38,881 bases of DNA from Fortiea sp. LEGE XX443. Its GTDB lineage: Bacteria > Cyanobacteriota > Cyanobacteriia > Cyanobacteriales > Nostocaceae. Within the stretch, counting starts at the first letter, position 1. Every line of letters begins with the position of its first letter. Of this stretch, positions 7,879-16,257 are shown one piece after another. The stretch is from the NCBI RefSeq assembly GCF_015206815.1, contig NZ_JADEXZ010000059.1:1-38881 (forward strand), given 5' to 3'. Made by a program: the position numbers and the translations under genes. The notes under the pieces are model-generated. The model had not been told where the DNA came from. It did no database searches and saw only the letters and a list, made by a program, of their open reading frames with translations.

Positions 7879-9417
7879 CTACAAAGCGACGCTTAAGAAA
7901 CCGCTTTCAATTAGGTAAGCTGTGTAGATCATAAACAACTTAGAGTCAATCGGTGGACAGGTAATAGAACTACCTGCTAACGCTTTTACAGTTGCTTCAC
8001 AGCTAATTGTTGGTCTTTTGGCTTGGAGATATAAATCAGGAATTGTCAGTTGTTCTTCAGACCAGCGTTCTAATAGGAAAGGCCGCAAAGTATACAAAGG
8101 GTTTTCTGGAGAAGAAGCATTTTTAATTAACTCTGCTTGCCATTCATCGTAGGGGATGATTTGCACTGGATAACCAAAAGAACTAATCCAATCGACTAAG
8201 AATTTCAAAGTTACAGGCTGGGGATGTTGGAGGTGGAAAGCTTTACCTATTGATTCTTTTTGCATTGACAAATAGACAACAGCTTTACTCACATAGTCTA
8301 CAGGAGACATGTCCAACAAATATTCTACATCGGGGAAACTTCCCATTTGCAGACAACCCTTGACCATTAAGTTAATAAAGTCGTGAGTGTTACCGATACC
8401 AGTTTGACTGTCACCGGCGATTAATGGTGGTCTGTGGATTGTAACAGGTAAACCGCGATCGCTCGCAATTTTCACCAACTTCTCTGCTACCCATTTGGTT
8501 TGGGAGTAACCGAGAAAAATCCCTTCCCAATGGCTGAAATCATCATCTTCTTTCACCACCTTACCAGCGTAAACAGGTGATTCAAATACAGCCACACTGG
8601 AAACATAATGTACAGGCTTGACTTTGATTTGACAAGCCAATCGCAATATTTCTTGAGTCCCTAAAACGTTCGCTGTTTTCAGTGCTGAGTAGGGATAAAC
8701 GTAATTTAGTAAAGCTGCACTGTGATAAATAGTATCAATGTTTGCAGCAAAGGCTTGGAAAACTTCTGCACCAAGACCTAACAAAGGTTGAGCTAAATCA
8801 CCAATGACAGGAATAATTCGCGCATCCAAAGCATTTTGACAAATCCCATACTGTTCCAAGTTCTTTTGGAGTTTATTCTTCCCATCGTGGAGACTAGCAG
8901 CACGTACTAAGCAGTAGATTTCTGCATCAGTTTGTTCTAATAATTCCCGGATAATGAAGGCTCCTAAAAAGCCTGTACCACCAGTTAAAAAGATTTTCTT
9001 GGGTTTATCTAGAGGTGTGTATGTAGCGCCACCAGGATGAATTGTGGGGTCGAGTACGGCTTCGGATTGTAAATTGAGGATAGGAATTTCCGAGGCGTTC
9101 CCCTTTGGGGTTGCCGAAGGCATCGCATTAATTGTTTGCTTGACAATTCCTGTATCTTGCACATCTGATTTTTCTTCTAATTCTTCAGCTAAACGCTGCG
9201 ATAAAGATGCAATATTAGGATAATGCCATAACAGCAACGGTGACGGTTGAAACCCCAGTAATTCCTCTAATTTACTCACTAGAGTCATGGCTTGTGCTGA
9301 ATCCAAACCATAGTTCTCTAGGTTTTCGTCGATGTCGATTTCATCAGCTTCCACACCCAGTAATTCTGCTAGGTTAGACACCATCCAAACTTGAATATCT
9401 GCTGCACTATAAGACAT
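7879..9417 (-). CDS. hglB: HglB (HetM): ACP-thioester reductase releasing the HGL chain
   Basis: The 512-aa protein has an N-terminal acyl carrier domain with Y-G-L-D-S (phosphopantetheine Ser40). A linker (about 80-138) leads to an extended-SDR thioester reductase domain: nucleotide motif T-G-G-T-G-F-L-G (145-152), Y-H-S-A-A (231-235), V-S-S-V and catalytic Y304/K308 in Y-S-Q-T-K. Reductive release gives an aldehyde or alcohol, matching the fatty alcohol of heterocyst glycolipids. It starts 15 nt after hglA, with AGAGG about 9 nt before ATG 9417, and ends the operon. Linker residues around 99-108 are encoded by a repeat-like element (GGCGTTCCCCTTTGGGGTTG, 9093-9112), so part of the linker may derive from a dispersed repeat. 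The symbol follows Anabaena usage (also called hetM). Confidence 0.92.
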   Translation of the reverse strand: MSYSAADIQVWMVSNLAELLGVEADEIDIDENLENYGLDSAQAMTLVSKLEELLGFQPSPLLLWHYPNIASLSQRLAEELEEKSDVQDTGIVKQTINAMPSATPKGNASEIPILNLQSEAVLDPTIHPGGATYTPLDKPKKIFLTGGTGFLGAFIIRELLEQTDAEIYCLVRAASLHDGKNKLQKNLEQYGICQNALDARIIPVIGDLAQPLLGLGAEVFQAFAANIDTIYHSAALLNYVYPYSALKTANVLGTQEILRLACQIKVKPVHYVSSVAVFESPVYAGKVVKEDDDFSHWEGIFLGYSQTKWVAEKLVKIASDRGLPVTIHRPPLIAGDSQTGIGNTHDFINLMVKGCLQMGSFPDVEYLLDMSPVDYVSKAVVYLSMQKESIGKAFHLQHPQPVTLKFLVDWISSFGYPVQIIPYDEWQAELIKNASSPENPLYTLRPFLLERWSEEQLTIPDLYLQAKRPTISCEATVKALAGSSITCPPIDSKLFMIYTAYLIESGFLSVAL

Positions 9418-9432
9418 TGTTACCTCTTGGAA

Positions 9433-11091
9433 TTATTGAGAAATTTCTGGAAGATACTGAGTGTAGTAATCTGGTATTTGCAATCCTTGAATTTTTAAAT
9501 TTTGGATGCGATATAAATACGCCGCACCTTGCATAATATGATCAGCCACATCCACAACTCGACGATTTTGTGGTTCGGCTAAATAAGAACCGCGTACCCA
9601 ATCATTAAAACCACCCATCGCCGGGCCGCACCAAATTTGATAATCTACTTCTCTACCTTTTTCACCAGCAGTAGACCAGCGCGAAGATAAGCCTAAATAC
9701 CACCGAAAAATTGCAGCCATTTTCAACTTCGGATTATTAATAGCTTTGCCCAATTTTTCAGGATTTTTCTGAGATAAATAAGCGGCTGTTCCTTCCCAAA
9801 CTTCAGCCAGAGTTTTCCGAAAAACTTGCTTTTCTAACTTCTCTCTTTCTGCCGCAGGAATATCTTCAATAGAGTCATAAGCGCGGTATAATTCATACAA
9901 CTTCTGCGCTCGCATTGGGAACATTGTGCCGCGCTTGAGGACTTGTAATTTAACACCCATTTCAAACATATCGGCGGCGGGAGCCATCATGACATCAGCC
10001 ATTTCTGCTTGCGCTAACAAACGCTTTGTATGTTCACAGGCTCCCGATTCAACACATGCTTGATTTATTGAACCAGTCATTACATAAGCAGCACCCATCA
10101 TTAACCCAGCTAAAGCTGATTGTGGTGTTGCAATTCCTCCTGCTACACCCACTCTAATCGGTTGAGCATATTGATATTGGGTTTGAATTTCATCTCGTAA
10201 AGAAATCAGAGAAGGTAACAAACAAACCAAAGGACGATTATCTGTATGACCACCAGAATCAGCTTCAACAGTAATATCATCAGCCATTGGAACTTTCTTG
10301 GCTAATTTTGCTTGCAACTCAGTAATTAAGCCTTGCTCAAGCAATTCTTGAATAATTTTAGCTGGTGCTGGCTGCATAAATTTACTCGCAACTTCGCGGC
10401 GAGAAATTTTCGCAATCACTTTATTTTTAATTTCGATTTGATTAGCATTATTTAAACTTAACCCAGCCACCCGATAATAAACAATGTTAGGAGTTAAATC
10501 TAAAAATGCTGAAGCTTCGACAATTTTCACCCCATATTTAAGATACAAATCCACAGCTCGACGTTCAATCGCCATATCATTAGGGCTGTGAATTAAATTG
10601 AAGGCGTAGGGGTCATGAGGTAAAGCTTGTTGAATTGTTTGAATTGCGGCTTCTAATCTTTCTGGCGTTAACCCACCTGCACCAAAAGAACTCAAGATTT
10701 GATCTTTTCCTAAAGCAATGACCATTTCTTCTGAAGCGATACCGCCAGCCATTGCGCCCGTCATATAGGCATATTTCACACCATAAAAAGAAAGAAAATT
10801 TGGGTCGCCTAACTGTTGTAAACGTATGGGAGGAATCGATGTAAGTAGTTCTACTTGTGTCGTAGTATTTTCAACAGGAGATAAAAAGCCTTCGTTGGTG
10901 ACACCAATTTGTCCAGCAATTCTGACGATGTAACAAGGTTTATCTAAAACTAGTAATTTATCTTTAATAGTTTGCTGGTCAAAAGAGATTGTATCTAATG
11001 AGCCTTTCCAAATCAGGTTTTGATTATAGGTATAGGTAGAAAATCCTAAACCATTGTCTTGCTTGCTAAATAGTGTATCTATGGTGGTCAT
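9433..11091 (-). CDS. hglA: HglA: PfaD-like FMN-dependent trans-acting enoyl reductase
   Basis: This 552-aa protein belongs to the PfaD/nitronate-monooxygenase-like TIM-barrel family, which supplies enoyl reduction in trans for PUFA-synthase-type assembly lines. Visible marks are A-D-S-G-G-H-T-D-N-R-P (277-287), the phosphate-binding G-V-A-G-G-I-A-T-P (315-323) and G-A-A-Y-V-M-T-G-S-I-N-Q (333-344), then a C-terminal PfaD extension with F-R-W-Y-L-G and C-G-P-A-M-G-G-F-N-D-W. None of the other cluster proteins contains an ER domain, so this enzyme explains how the chain becomes saturated. It lies 121 nt after hglC and 15 nt before hglB. The family and role are secure; the letter hglA follows Anabaena naming as I remember it and is less sure. 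Confidence 0.88.
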   Translation of the reverse strand: MTTIDTLFSKQDNGLGFSTYTYNQNLIWKGSLDTISFDQQTIKDKLLVLDKPCYIVRIAGQIGVTNEGFLSPVENTTTQVELLTSIPPIRLQQLGDPNFLSFYGVKYAYMTGAMAGGIASEEMVIALGKDQILSSFGAGGLTPERLEAAIQTIQQALPHDPYAFNLIHSPNDMAIERRAVDLYLKYGVKIVEASAFLDLTPNIVYYRVAGLSLNNANQIEIKNKVIAKISRREVASKFMQPAPAKIIQELLEQGLITELQAKLAKKVPMADDITVEADSGGHTDNRPLVCLLPSLISLRDEIQTQYQYAQPIRVGVAGGIATPQSALAGLMMGAAYVMTGSINQACVESGACEHTKRLLAQAEMADVMMAPAADMFEMGVKLQVLKRGTMFPMRAQKLYELYRAYDSIEDIPAAEREKLEKQVFRKTLAEVWEGTAAYLSQKNPEKLGKAINNPKLKMAAIFRWYLGLSSRWSTAGEKGREVDYQIWCGPAMGGFNDWVRGSYLAEPQNRRVVDVADHIMQGAAYLYRIQNLKIQGLQIPDYYTQYLPEISQ

Positions 11092-11164
11092 CTTCTTTGC
11101 GTCTACCCTGCGGGAACGTTTTCAACGAATGCGCCTTTGCGCGAAACTTTAGAAATCTAGAAAA

Positions 11165-11196
11165 GGTTTAAGAATATAGCAATATATCCTTAAACC
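11165..11196 (-). other. Hairpin in the hglC-hglA gap
   Basis: GGTTTAAG (11165-11172) pairs with CTTAAACC (11189-11196), with further AT pairing inside. No T-run follows on the - strand. It may be an RNA processing or attenuation element within the operon. The gap also contains a partial CTGCGGGAACG repeat near 11108-11118. Confidence 0.35.
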
Positions 11197-11212
11197 ATGA
11201 GGTAACGTGCAA

Positions 11213-14200
11213 TCAAACTTCTTCGTTCAACAAATCTTGAGCGCAAACTAATTGCAGTTGAATGATTTCGCGCATTTGTTGACTAAAATCTTGTCTGGCT
11301 AACAAGAAAGCTGTATGCGCTTTCGTTATCCGTGCATTATTTGCATTCAGCTTTTGACAGTGGGATGTATTTAACTCCAGCATTCTGATGAGGGTATCTA
11401 AATCTTTATTGGTAGCAGATACTTGGGGCGCAATAATTAACTCAGAAGATTCTACTTTTTCTGTTGCAGCAAAACCGTGTTCCATGATATTTTTTGCAGG
11501 AACTTCGCTACTAATGAGTTTGAATGTATCTTCCAGAGAATTGATAATGTCAAAATCACTAGGTGATGGTATGTTTTGATGCAGATTTACAGTTTGCTCG
11601 GCTTTAACTTTTTGCGGTAAATTTTGAAAAAGTTGGCGATTTTCTTCACTTAAAATACTGGCTGTAATTGAGTTACCGCCGATGGTGATTGTGCGTAAGG
11701 TAGCTTTATTTTGTTTAGTTGTGGGAGTGAGATTATAAAGTGGTGACAAGTCCATCGGGACGCGATGACTGACCAGTTTTGCTAGAGCTTTGACAATGGA
11801 AGTATGGTCATCCATACCCCGACGATTTAGGGATACGGTGATGTGGTCTTTGTCTTCGAGAATTTTATCAATCCAGCGCGAACAAACACCACCAGCACCG
11901 GCTTCGATAAAAATTCTCGCGCCGTCATCGTGGAGACGGTTGACTAGTCGGGGGAAGTCTAATTGTTGGCAAAGTCCGGTGGCGATACTGTGAGCGATCG
12001 CCCCACTCTCCAGTACAATAGGTTGATATTGCGCTGCAGAATAGAAGGTTACGCCTGATAGATTCTGGGATGGTAAAGTATTTAATTTGACTAACTCATC
12101 ATACTCCGATCGCATCGTTTCACTATGAATGACATGATCGAAAGGAGCCGCGAAAGAATTACAAGCTAAGGCTGCAATGACTCTTTTACAAGCGGCTGGC
12201 TCACCAGCAATTAGCACTTCTTCCGGTGTATTAATTTGTGTCAAATAAACACGTGGTTCATTTTTGATAGCTTCCTGCACTTGTTCAGGACTAGCTATCA
12301 AGACGAAGTTACCCCAAAAACTTTTATCTGAAGTATCTGTATTGGGTAAACCCCAAAACTCGCGCACCGCATTTTTCGGGCCAGATAACCTACTTCCAAA
12401 CAACGCTGAGGAGTTGAAGGAGTTACTACCTTGGAAGAAATCGCTCCACACGCCTTGAGCTACCATCATGCTTGTTTCACCCAAGCTGTAGCCAAATACA
12501 TACTTAGGCTGGAGTTGAAAGTCATCCCGAATCACTGTGGTAAGCAGTCTGGTGCAGAACATTTCCGCCTCAAACATGGCTAAAGAATCATCTAGCAATT
12601 GCTTTTCTAGAGTCTCTAGTTGTCTGAGAGATAGTTTACTCAAACTTCTGGGAAACACAAGTCGTTCTACATCCGCCGCCCGCTGGTGCAGACTTTTCAC
12701 CATTTGGTCGTGATAAATTCTGGGGAATAAGCGGAAGAGATTCCGACCCATACCCACGTAGGAATTCACCGCCGCTGGATACACATAAGCAATCTCACCG
12801 CATTGTCCCAGAGGCTTCGGTGTGAAGTAACTACCTACAGGTGTTTGCCAATCTGTACCTTTTTCAAAAGCAGTTTTGACACCTTTACGGGCTGATTCAA
12901 TTTCTTTGAGGAGTTCTTTTTTGCTCCGTCCGTTAATTGTTAAGGCGTAAAGAGCTTGGGGGTTGGCTTTATAGGTAGCAAAAGCTTGACTCGCACAATC
13001 TGATAAAGAAGAACTAGTTTCAATACTCTTTTGCAAACTATCTAGAGCCGCAAATAGACTGATGTTATCGTTAGCTGTCACGGGGAACAGATGATATGGC
13101 ATTTGCTCCAAATATCTGCTAATCCGTTCTTCTTGGTTGAGTTCTTCTGAGAGAATTGCATGGGCGTAAGTCCCATCAAAACCCACACCGTTAATTGCAG
13201 CTATCCGACGGTTAGAGTCTTTACCCAAAAACCAAGGACGAGATTCTGTAGCTACATAGAAAGGGCTACCTGACCATAGTTGTGGTGTCTTCACACCAGA
13301 CCAGTTAGGAGTACCAGGAATGTATCTGTAGTAAAGACACAGCGCTGTTTTGATTAGGCTGGCGATTCCTGAAGCTACTTGAGTGTGACCGATATTTGCT
13401 TTAACGCTACCAATAGCACAATGCAAACCATTCCCTACTGATGGATAAACTTGCAATAACCCAGCGATTTCGGTTTCGTCTTCTTGAGGAATACCACTGG
13501 CGCAAACTTCCACATAATTCACCTCAGCAGGCTGTATACCAGCCATTTGAAAGGCTTCGTTAGCTGAATTGGTCAAGGATTGACCGACACTGATACCATC
13601 AATAGTTGCATAAATGCGATCGCCATTTGCTTGCGCCACATCATAACGTTTGAGAACTACTACACCAGCGCCTTCACCCACAGTCCAGCCATTGGCTTTT
13701 TGGTCATAACTCAAGGTATTGACACCAGTATTAACCTTGGCTGTTTGATTGCGTAACAACACATTCTCCACACCACCAGCCAAATCGACAGCCCCAACAA
13801 TGGCTGCGTCAACTTCTCCAGTCATGAGTAACATTTGTGCAACTTCTAATGCTTTGAAGGTAGAAGTCTCTACGGATGTCAAGGTGAAAGCCGGCCCGGT
13901 GAAATTCCACAACGAAGAAATTCGACTCGCCATGATATTGGTGATGTAACTTAAATACTCACCAATTTCTCCTTGATTGTGAACGCTATCTTTAACGATG
14001 GCTTCTAGTTGAGCAATCTTTTCAGGCGATAAGGTAATTTCCGCCCCATTTAAACCATCTCTAACTTGCCAAGATAAATTCCATCGTTGTTGCAGTTTGT
14101 GTGCAGACAACTCTGCTTCAGCGGCAATAATTACCGCCACATTCCCACCTTCTGGGAGTTTTGCATCTTGAATTGCCCGTTCAGCAACCTTCAATATTAA

Positions 14201-14491
14201 TAGTTGTTGGGGGTTGATTTTTTCGATTTCGTTAGGAGGAATTTTATAGGTTAAAGTATCAATTTCAAAGTCTTTGATATACGCCCCGACAGGCGCTTTC
14301 CCATCAGCTAATCCATACTCTTGCAATAAATCTTTTTGCTCGTTGATACCATACCATCTTTTTTCAGGTAGAGGAATAAAATGCTGTTTGCCATCGTAAA
14401 TACTACGTTCAAAAGCATCTAGGCTATTGCATTCGCCAAAGAAGGCATCCATGCCAATAATGGCAATTTTGTTTTTATTATCTTGGGTCAT
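11213..14491 (-). CDS. hglC: HglC: inactive ketosynthase/chain-length-factor-like domain fused to acyltransferase
   Basis: This 1092-aa protein has an N-terminal KS fold (about 8-450) whose catalytic residues are altered: the nucleophile position reads S-V-E-T-S (Glu208 in place of Cys), the usual H-G-T-G-T is replaced by C-A-S-G-I-P, and only the third motif K-A-N-I-G-H is kept. It is therefore not a condensing enzyme but resembles a chain length factor or the inactive KS of PfaB. A second domain (about 565-915) is an acyltransferase with G-Y-S-L-G-E (Ser669); the common His before the Ser is Tyr. About 170 C-terminal residues have no domain I recognise. It probably pairs with HglD (complete KS, next gene upstream) and loads or selects acyl units. 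It starts 197 nt after hglD. Confidence 0.88.
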   Translation of the reverse strand: MTQDNKNKIAIIGMDAFFGECNSLDAFERSIYDGKQHFIPLPEKRWYGINEQKDLLQEYGLADGKAPVGAYIKDFEIDTLTYKIPPNEIEKINPQQLLILKVAERAIQDAKLPEGGNVAVIIAAEAELSAHKLQQRWNLSWQVRDGLNGAEITLSPEKIAQLEAIVKDSVHNQGEIGEYLSYITNIMASRISSLWNFTGPAFTLTSVETSTFKALEVAQMLLMTGEVDAAIVGAVDLAGGVENVLLRNQTAKVNTGVNTLSYDQKANGWTVGEGAGVVVLKRYDVAQANGDRIYATIDGISVGQSLTNSANEAFQMAGIQPAEVNYVEVCASGIPQEDETEIAGLLQVYPSVGNGLHCAIGSVKANIGHTQVASGIASLIKTALCLYYRYIPGTPNWSGVKTPQLWSGSPFYVATESRPWFLGKDSNRRIAAINGVGFDGTYAHAILSEELNQEERISRYLEQMPYHLFPVTANDNISLFAALDSLQKSIETSSSLSDCASQAFATYKANPQALYALTINGRSKKELLKEIESARKGVKTAFEKGTDWQTPVGSYFTPKPLGQCGEIAYVYPAAVNSYVGMGRNLFRLFPRIYHDQMVKSLHQRAADVERLVFPRSLSKLSLRQLETLEKQLLDDSLAMFEAEMFCTRLLTTVIRDDFQLQPKYVFGYSLGETSMMVAQGVWSDFFQGSNSFNSSALFGSRLSGPKNAVREFWGLPNTDTSDKSFWGNFVLIASPEQVQEAIKNEPRVYLTQINTPEEVLIAGEPAACKRVIAALACNSFAAPFDHVIHSETMRSEYDELVKLNTLPSQNLSGVTFYSAAQYQPIVLESGAIAHSIATGLCQQLDFPRLVNRLHDDGARIFIEAGAGGVCSRWIDKILEDKDHITVSLNRRGMDDHTSIVKALAKLVSHRVPMDLSPLYNLTPTTKQNKATLRTITIGGNSITASILSEENRQLFQNLPQKVKAEQTVNLHQNIPSPSDFDIINSLEDTFKLISSEVPAKNIMEHGFAATEKVESSELIIAPQVSATNKDLDTLIRMLELNTSHCQKLNANNARITKAHTAFLLARQDFSQQMREIIQLQLVCAQDLLNEEV

Positions 14492-14528
14492 TATTTAGTA
14501 CCTAAAATGAATTTAATAACGAACCGCA

Positions 14529-14573
14529 TTCTCTACGAGACGCTGTGCGTTGGCGGAAGCCTCTCGTAGAGAA
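14529..14573. repeat. Dispersed palindromic repeat in the hglD-hglC gap
   Basis: A 12-bp inverted repeat, TTCTCTACGAGA (14529-14540) against TCTCGTAGAGAA (14562-14573), flanks CGCTGTGCGTTGGCGGAAGC. This is a common Nostocales intergenic repeat and can fold into a stable RNA hairpin between two operon genes. Confidence 0.65.
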
Positions 14574-14605
14574 GGGCGCAAAGAGCGCTAAGGAAAGAGG
14601 GAATA

Positions 14606-14635
14606 ACGAACCACAGAGGCACTGAGAACACAGAG
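14606..14635. repeat. ACGAACCACAGAG-type repeat, hglD-hglC junction
   Basis: This 30-nt stretch begins ACGAACCACAGAG and ends GAACACAGAG. It matches the copy at 18021-18050 with only two mismatches and shares its first 13 nt with 16129-16141. See findings for the shared position in operon junctions. Confidence 0.7.
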
Positions 14636-14688
14636 TTAGAGAGAAGATAGATGGTTTTATAGACTCACGCAAAAAAACTCTAAAACTT

Positions 14689-16068
14689 CTATTTCTTTGT
14701 GTCCTTTGTGTCTTTTGCGGTTTTTTCCAAAATAATGTGGGAGTTAGTTCCACCAAAACCAAAGGCACTTAGGGCTACACGTTTAGTTGAATTATTGTTA
14801 GGCCAGGGTGTTGTTGTTTTAACAATGTTTTTGGGAGAAATGACGGTATTTTCTGCACCAATAGGTTCAGCAATATTAATTGTGGGTGGAATCACACCAT
14901 GATTCATGCTATAAATTGCTTTGGTTAAGCCCACCATTCCCGCACCTACTAACAAATGACCGACATTCGATTTAGCAGAGCCAACTAAAGGTGATGCTTT
15001 ATATTGTCCGAAAAAGCTTTCTACAGAATTACATTCGGTAGTGTCACCTAAAAGTGTACCTGTAGCGTGACACTCCAGATAATCAATGTCTTTCGGGCTG
15101 ATTTGAGCTTCTTGATAAGCTCGTTCGTAAGCAAGTATTTGCCCTTTTTCATTGGGACTTAGTAAATGTTTACCTCTACCATCATTAGAAAGTCCAATAC
15201 CACAAACAGTAGCAAGAATTCTATCACCATCTCTCACAGCATCACTGTGGCGTTTGAGGACTACCATTCCTATACCTTCTGAGGTAATTAAGCCCCGTGA
15301 TTCTTTGTCTAGAGGGCGACTGATACCGTTTTCTGGATATCCTTGAATCCCAGAAAATAGCATTCGTAAAAATAAAGGATCAGAACAACTAATTGCACCA
15401 GCTAACATCAAATTAGCTTTGCCTGTGGAGAGGTAATGAGATGCTAATTTAATGGCATAAAAGGCTGAGGAACAAGCTGCATCTATACAAAAATGTGTTG
15501 CTGATAGTGATAGTGATTGAGCAATTAAAGTGGCGGGTAAACCAGAAATCATCGCATTATAGGGCGATGGTTTGTTAGCTGCGGGGAGAGCCGCTAAGTG
15601 AAAATCTTGGTCTTGAAGCAGTTCGGCGATCGCACCATCAATTGTGCGGCGATAAATGGGGGATAATAGTTGATTAGATAACTTTGTCGGTAAGGAGAGG
15701 GTTCCTAAAATTACGCCGCATTTGGAGAGGACATTTTGATTACCTAAATAACCACTATGTTGTACTGCTTGTTTAGCTGCATACAGTGACCATTTGAAGG
15801 TATTATCTAAACTTGCAACTAGGTTTAAGGGGAGATTATATTCACTGGGGTCAAATTGAAAGTTGCGAATAAATCCACCTTTGCGGAAATAAAATTTTTC
15901 CGGGTTGCCTTTAGCTGAGTCGTAAAATATTGTGGGATCTATACCTATTTCGGCGACTGTAATATCTGATGTGGAGTCTTTTTGTTCGGTGATGTTTTGC
16001 CAGAATTGTTCGGGATTTTGAGCGTCGGGGAAGAGACAAGATATGCCGATGATGGCGATTTTTTCCAC
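14689..16068 (-). CDS. hglD: HglD: beta-ketoacyl synthase
   Basis: This is a free-standing condensing enzyme with all three catalytic motifs: D-A-A-C-S-S (nucleophile Cys199 counted from GTG 16068), E-C-H-A-T-G-T and K-S-N-V-G-H-L-L. It elongates the HGL acyl chain, probably with HglC acting as partner in the way of the KS-CLF pair in PUFA synthases. The frame opens at ATG 16137, but those 23 residues overlap repeat DNA (16129-16143), whereas GTG 16068 has AAGGA about 8 nt upstream and is followed directly by K-I-A-I-I-G, the normal KS start; I therefore chose GTG (459 aa). The last residues, A-K-D-T-K-D-T-K-K, are encoded by a run like the dispersed repeats and are probably not functional. 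Confidence 0.88.
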   Translation of the reverse strand: MEKIAIIGISCLFPDAQNPEQFWQNITEQKDSTSDITVAEIGIDPTIFYDSAKGNPEKFYFRKGGFIRNFQFDPSEYNLPLNLVASLDNTFKWSLYAAKQAVQHSGYLGNQNVLSKCGVILGTLSLPTKLSNQLLSPIYRRTIDGAIAELLQDQDFHLAALPAANKPSPYNAMISGLPATLIAQSLSLSATHFCIDAACSSAFYAIKLASHYLSTGKANLMLAGAISCSDPLFLRMLFSGIQGYPENGISRPLDKESRGLITSEGIGMVVLKRHSDAVRDGDRILATVCGIGLSNDGRGKHLLSPNEKGQILAYERAYQEAQISPKDIDYLECHATGTLLGDTTECNSVESFFGQYKASPLVGSAKSNVGHLLVGAGMVGLTKAIYSMNHGVIPPTINIAEPIGAENTVISPKNIVKTTTPWPNNNSTKRVALSAFGFGGTNSHIILEKTAKDTKDTKK

Positions 16069-16128
16069 TATTTTTTCCTTGTTGGGGTGAGTTTTTGGAT
16101 TTACGCTTTTCCCCGGAGTGGAAATTTT

Positions 16129-16174
16129 ACGAACCACAGAGACAAGGCAGTGCGTTGGGCGGGTTTCCCGACTT
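16129..16174. repeat. Two dispersed repeats, hglG-hglD junction
   Basis: ACGAACCACAGAGAC (16129-16143) belongs to the same family as 14606 and 18021. Next to it, 16156-16174 is the exact reverse complement (19 nt) of 46-64 at the window edge. A GTTCCCGTAGGGTAGC element follows at 16188-16203. Confidence 0.65.
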
Positions 16175-16257
16175 GTTCGCTGAAAGCGTTCCCGTAGGGT
16201 AGCAACTGCCGCACAGAGAGCGCAGAGAAGAAGAGGTTTACAGAGTATGATGGGTGG

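Noticed and set aside
16069-16137. N-terminal 23 residues of HglD from ATG 16137
   Set aside because: They overlap dispersed repeat DNA, and GTG 16068 has a better ribosome binding site right at the KS start.
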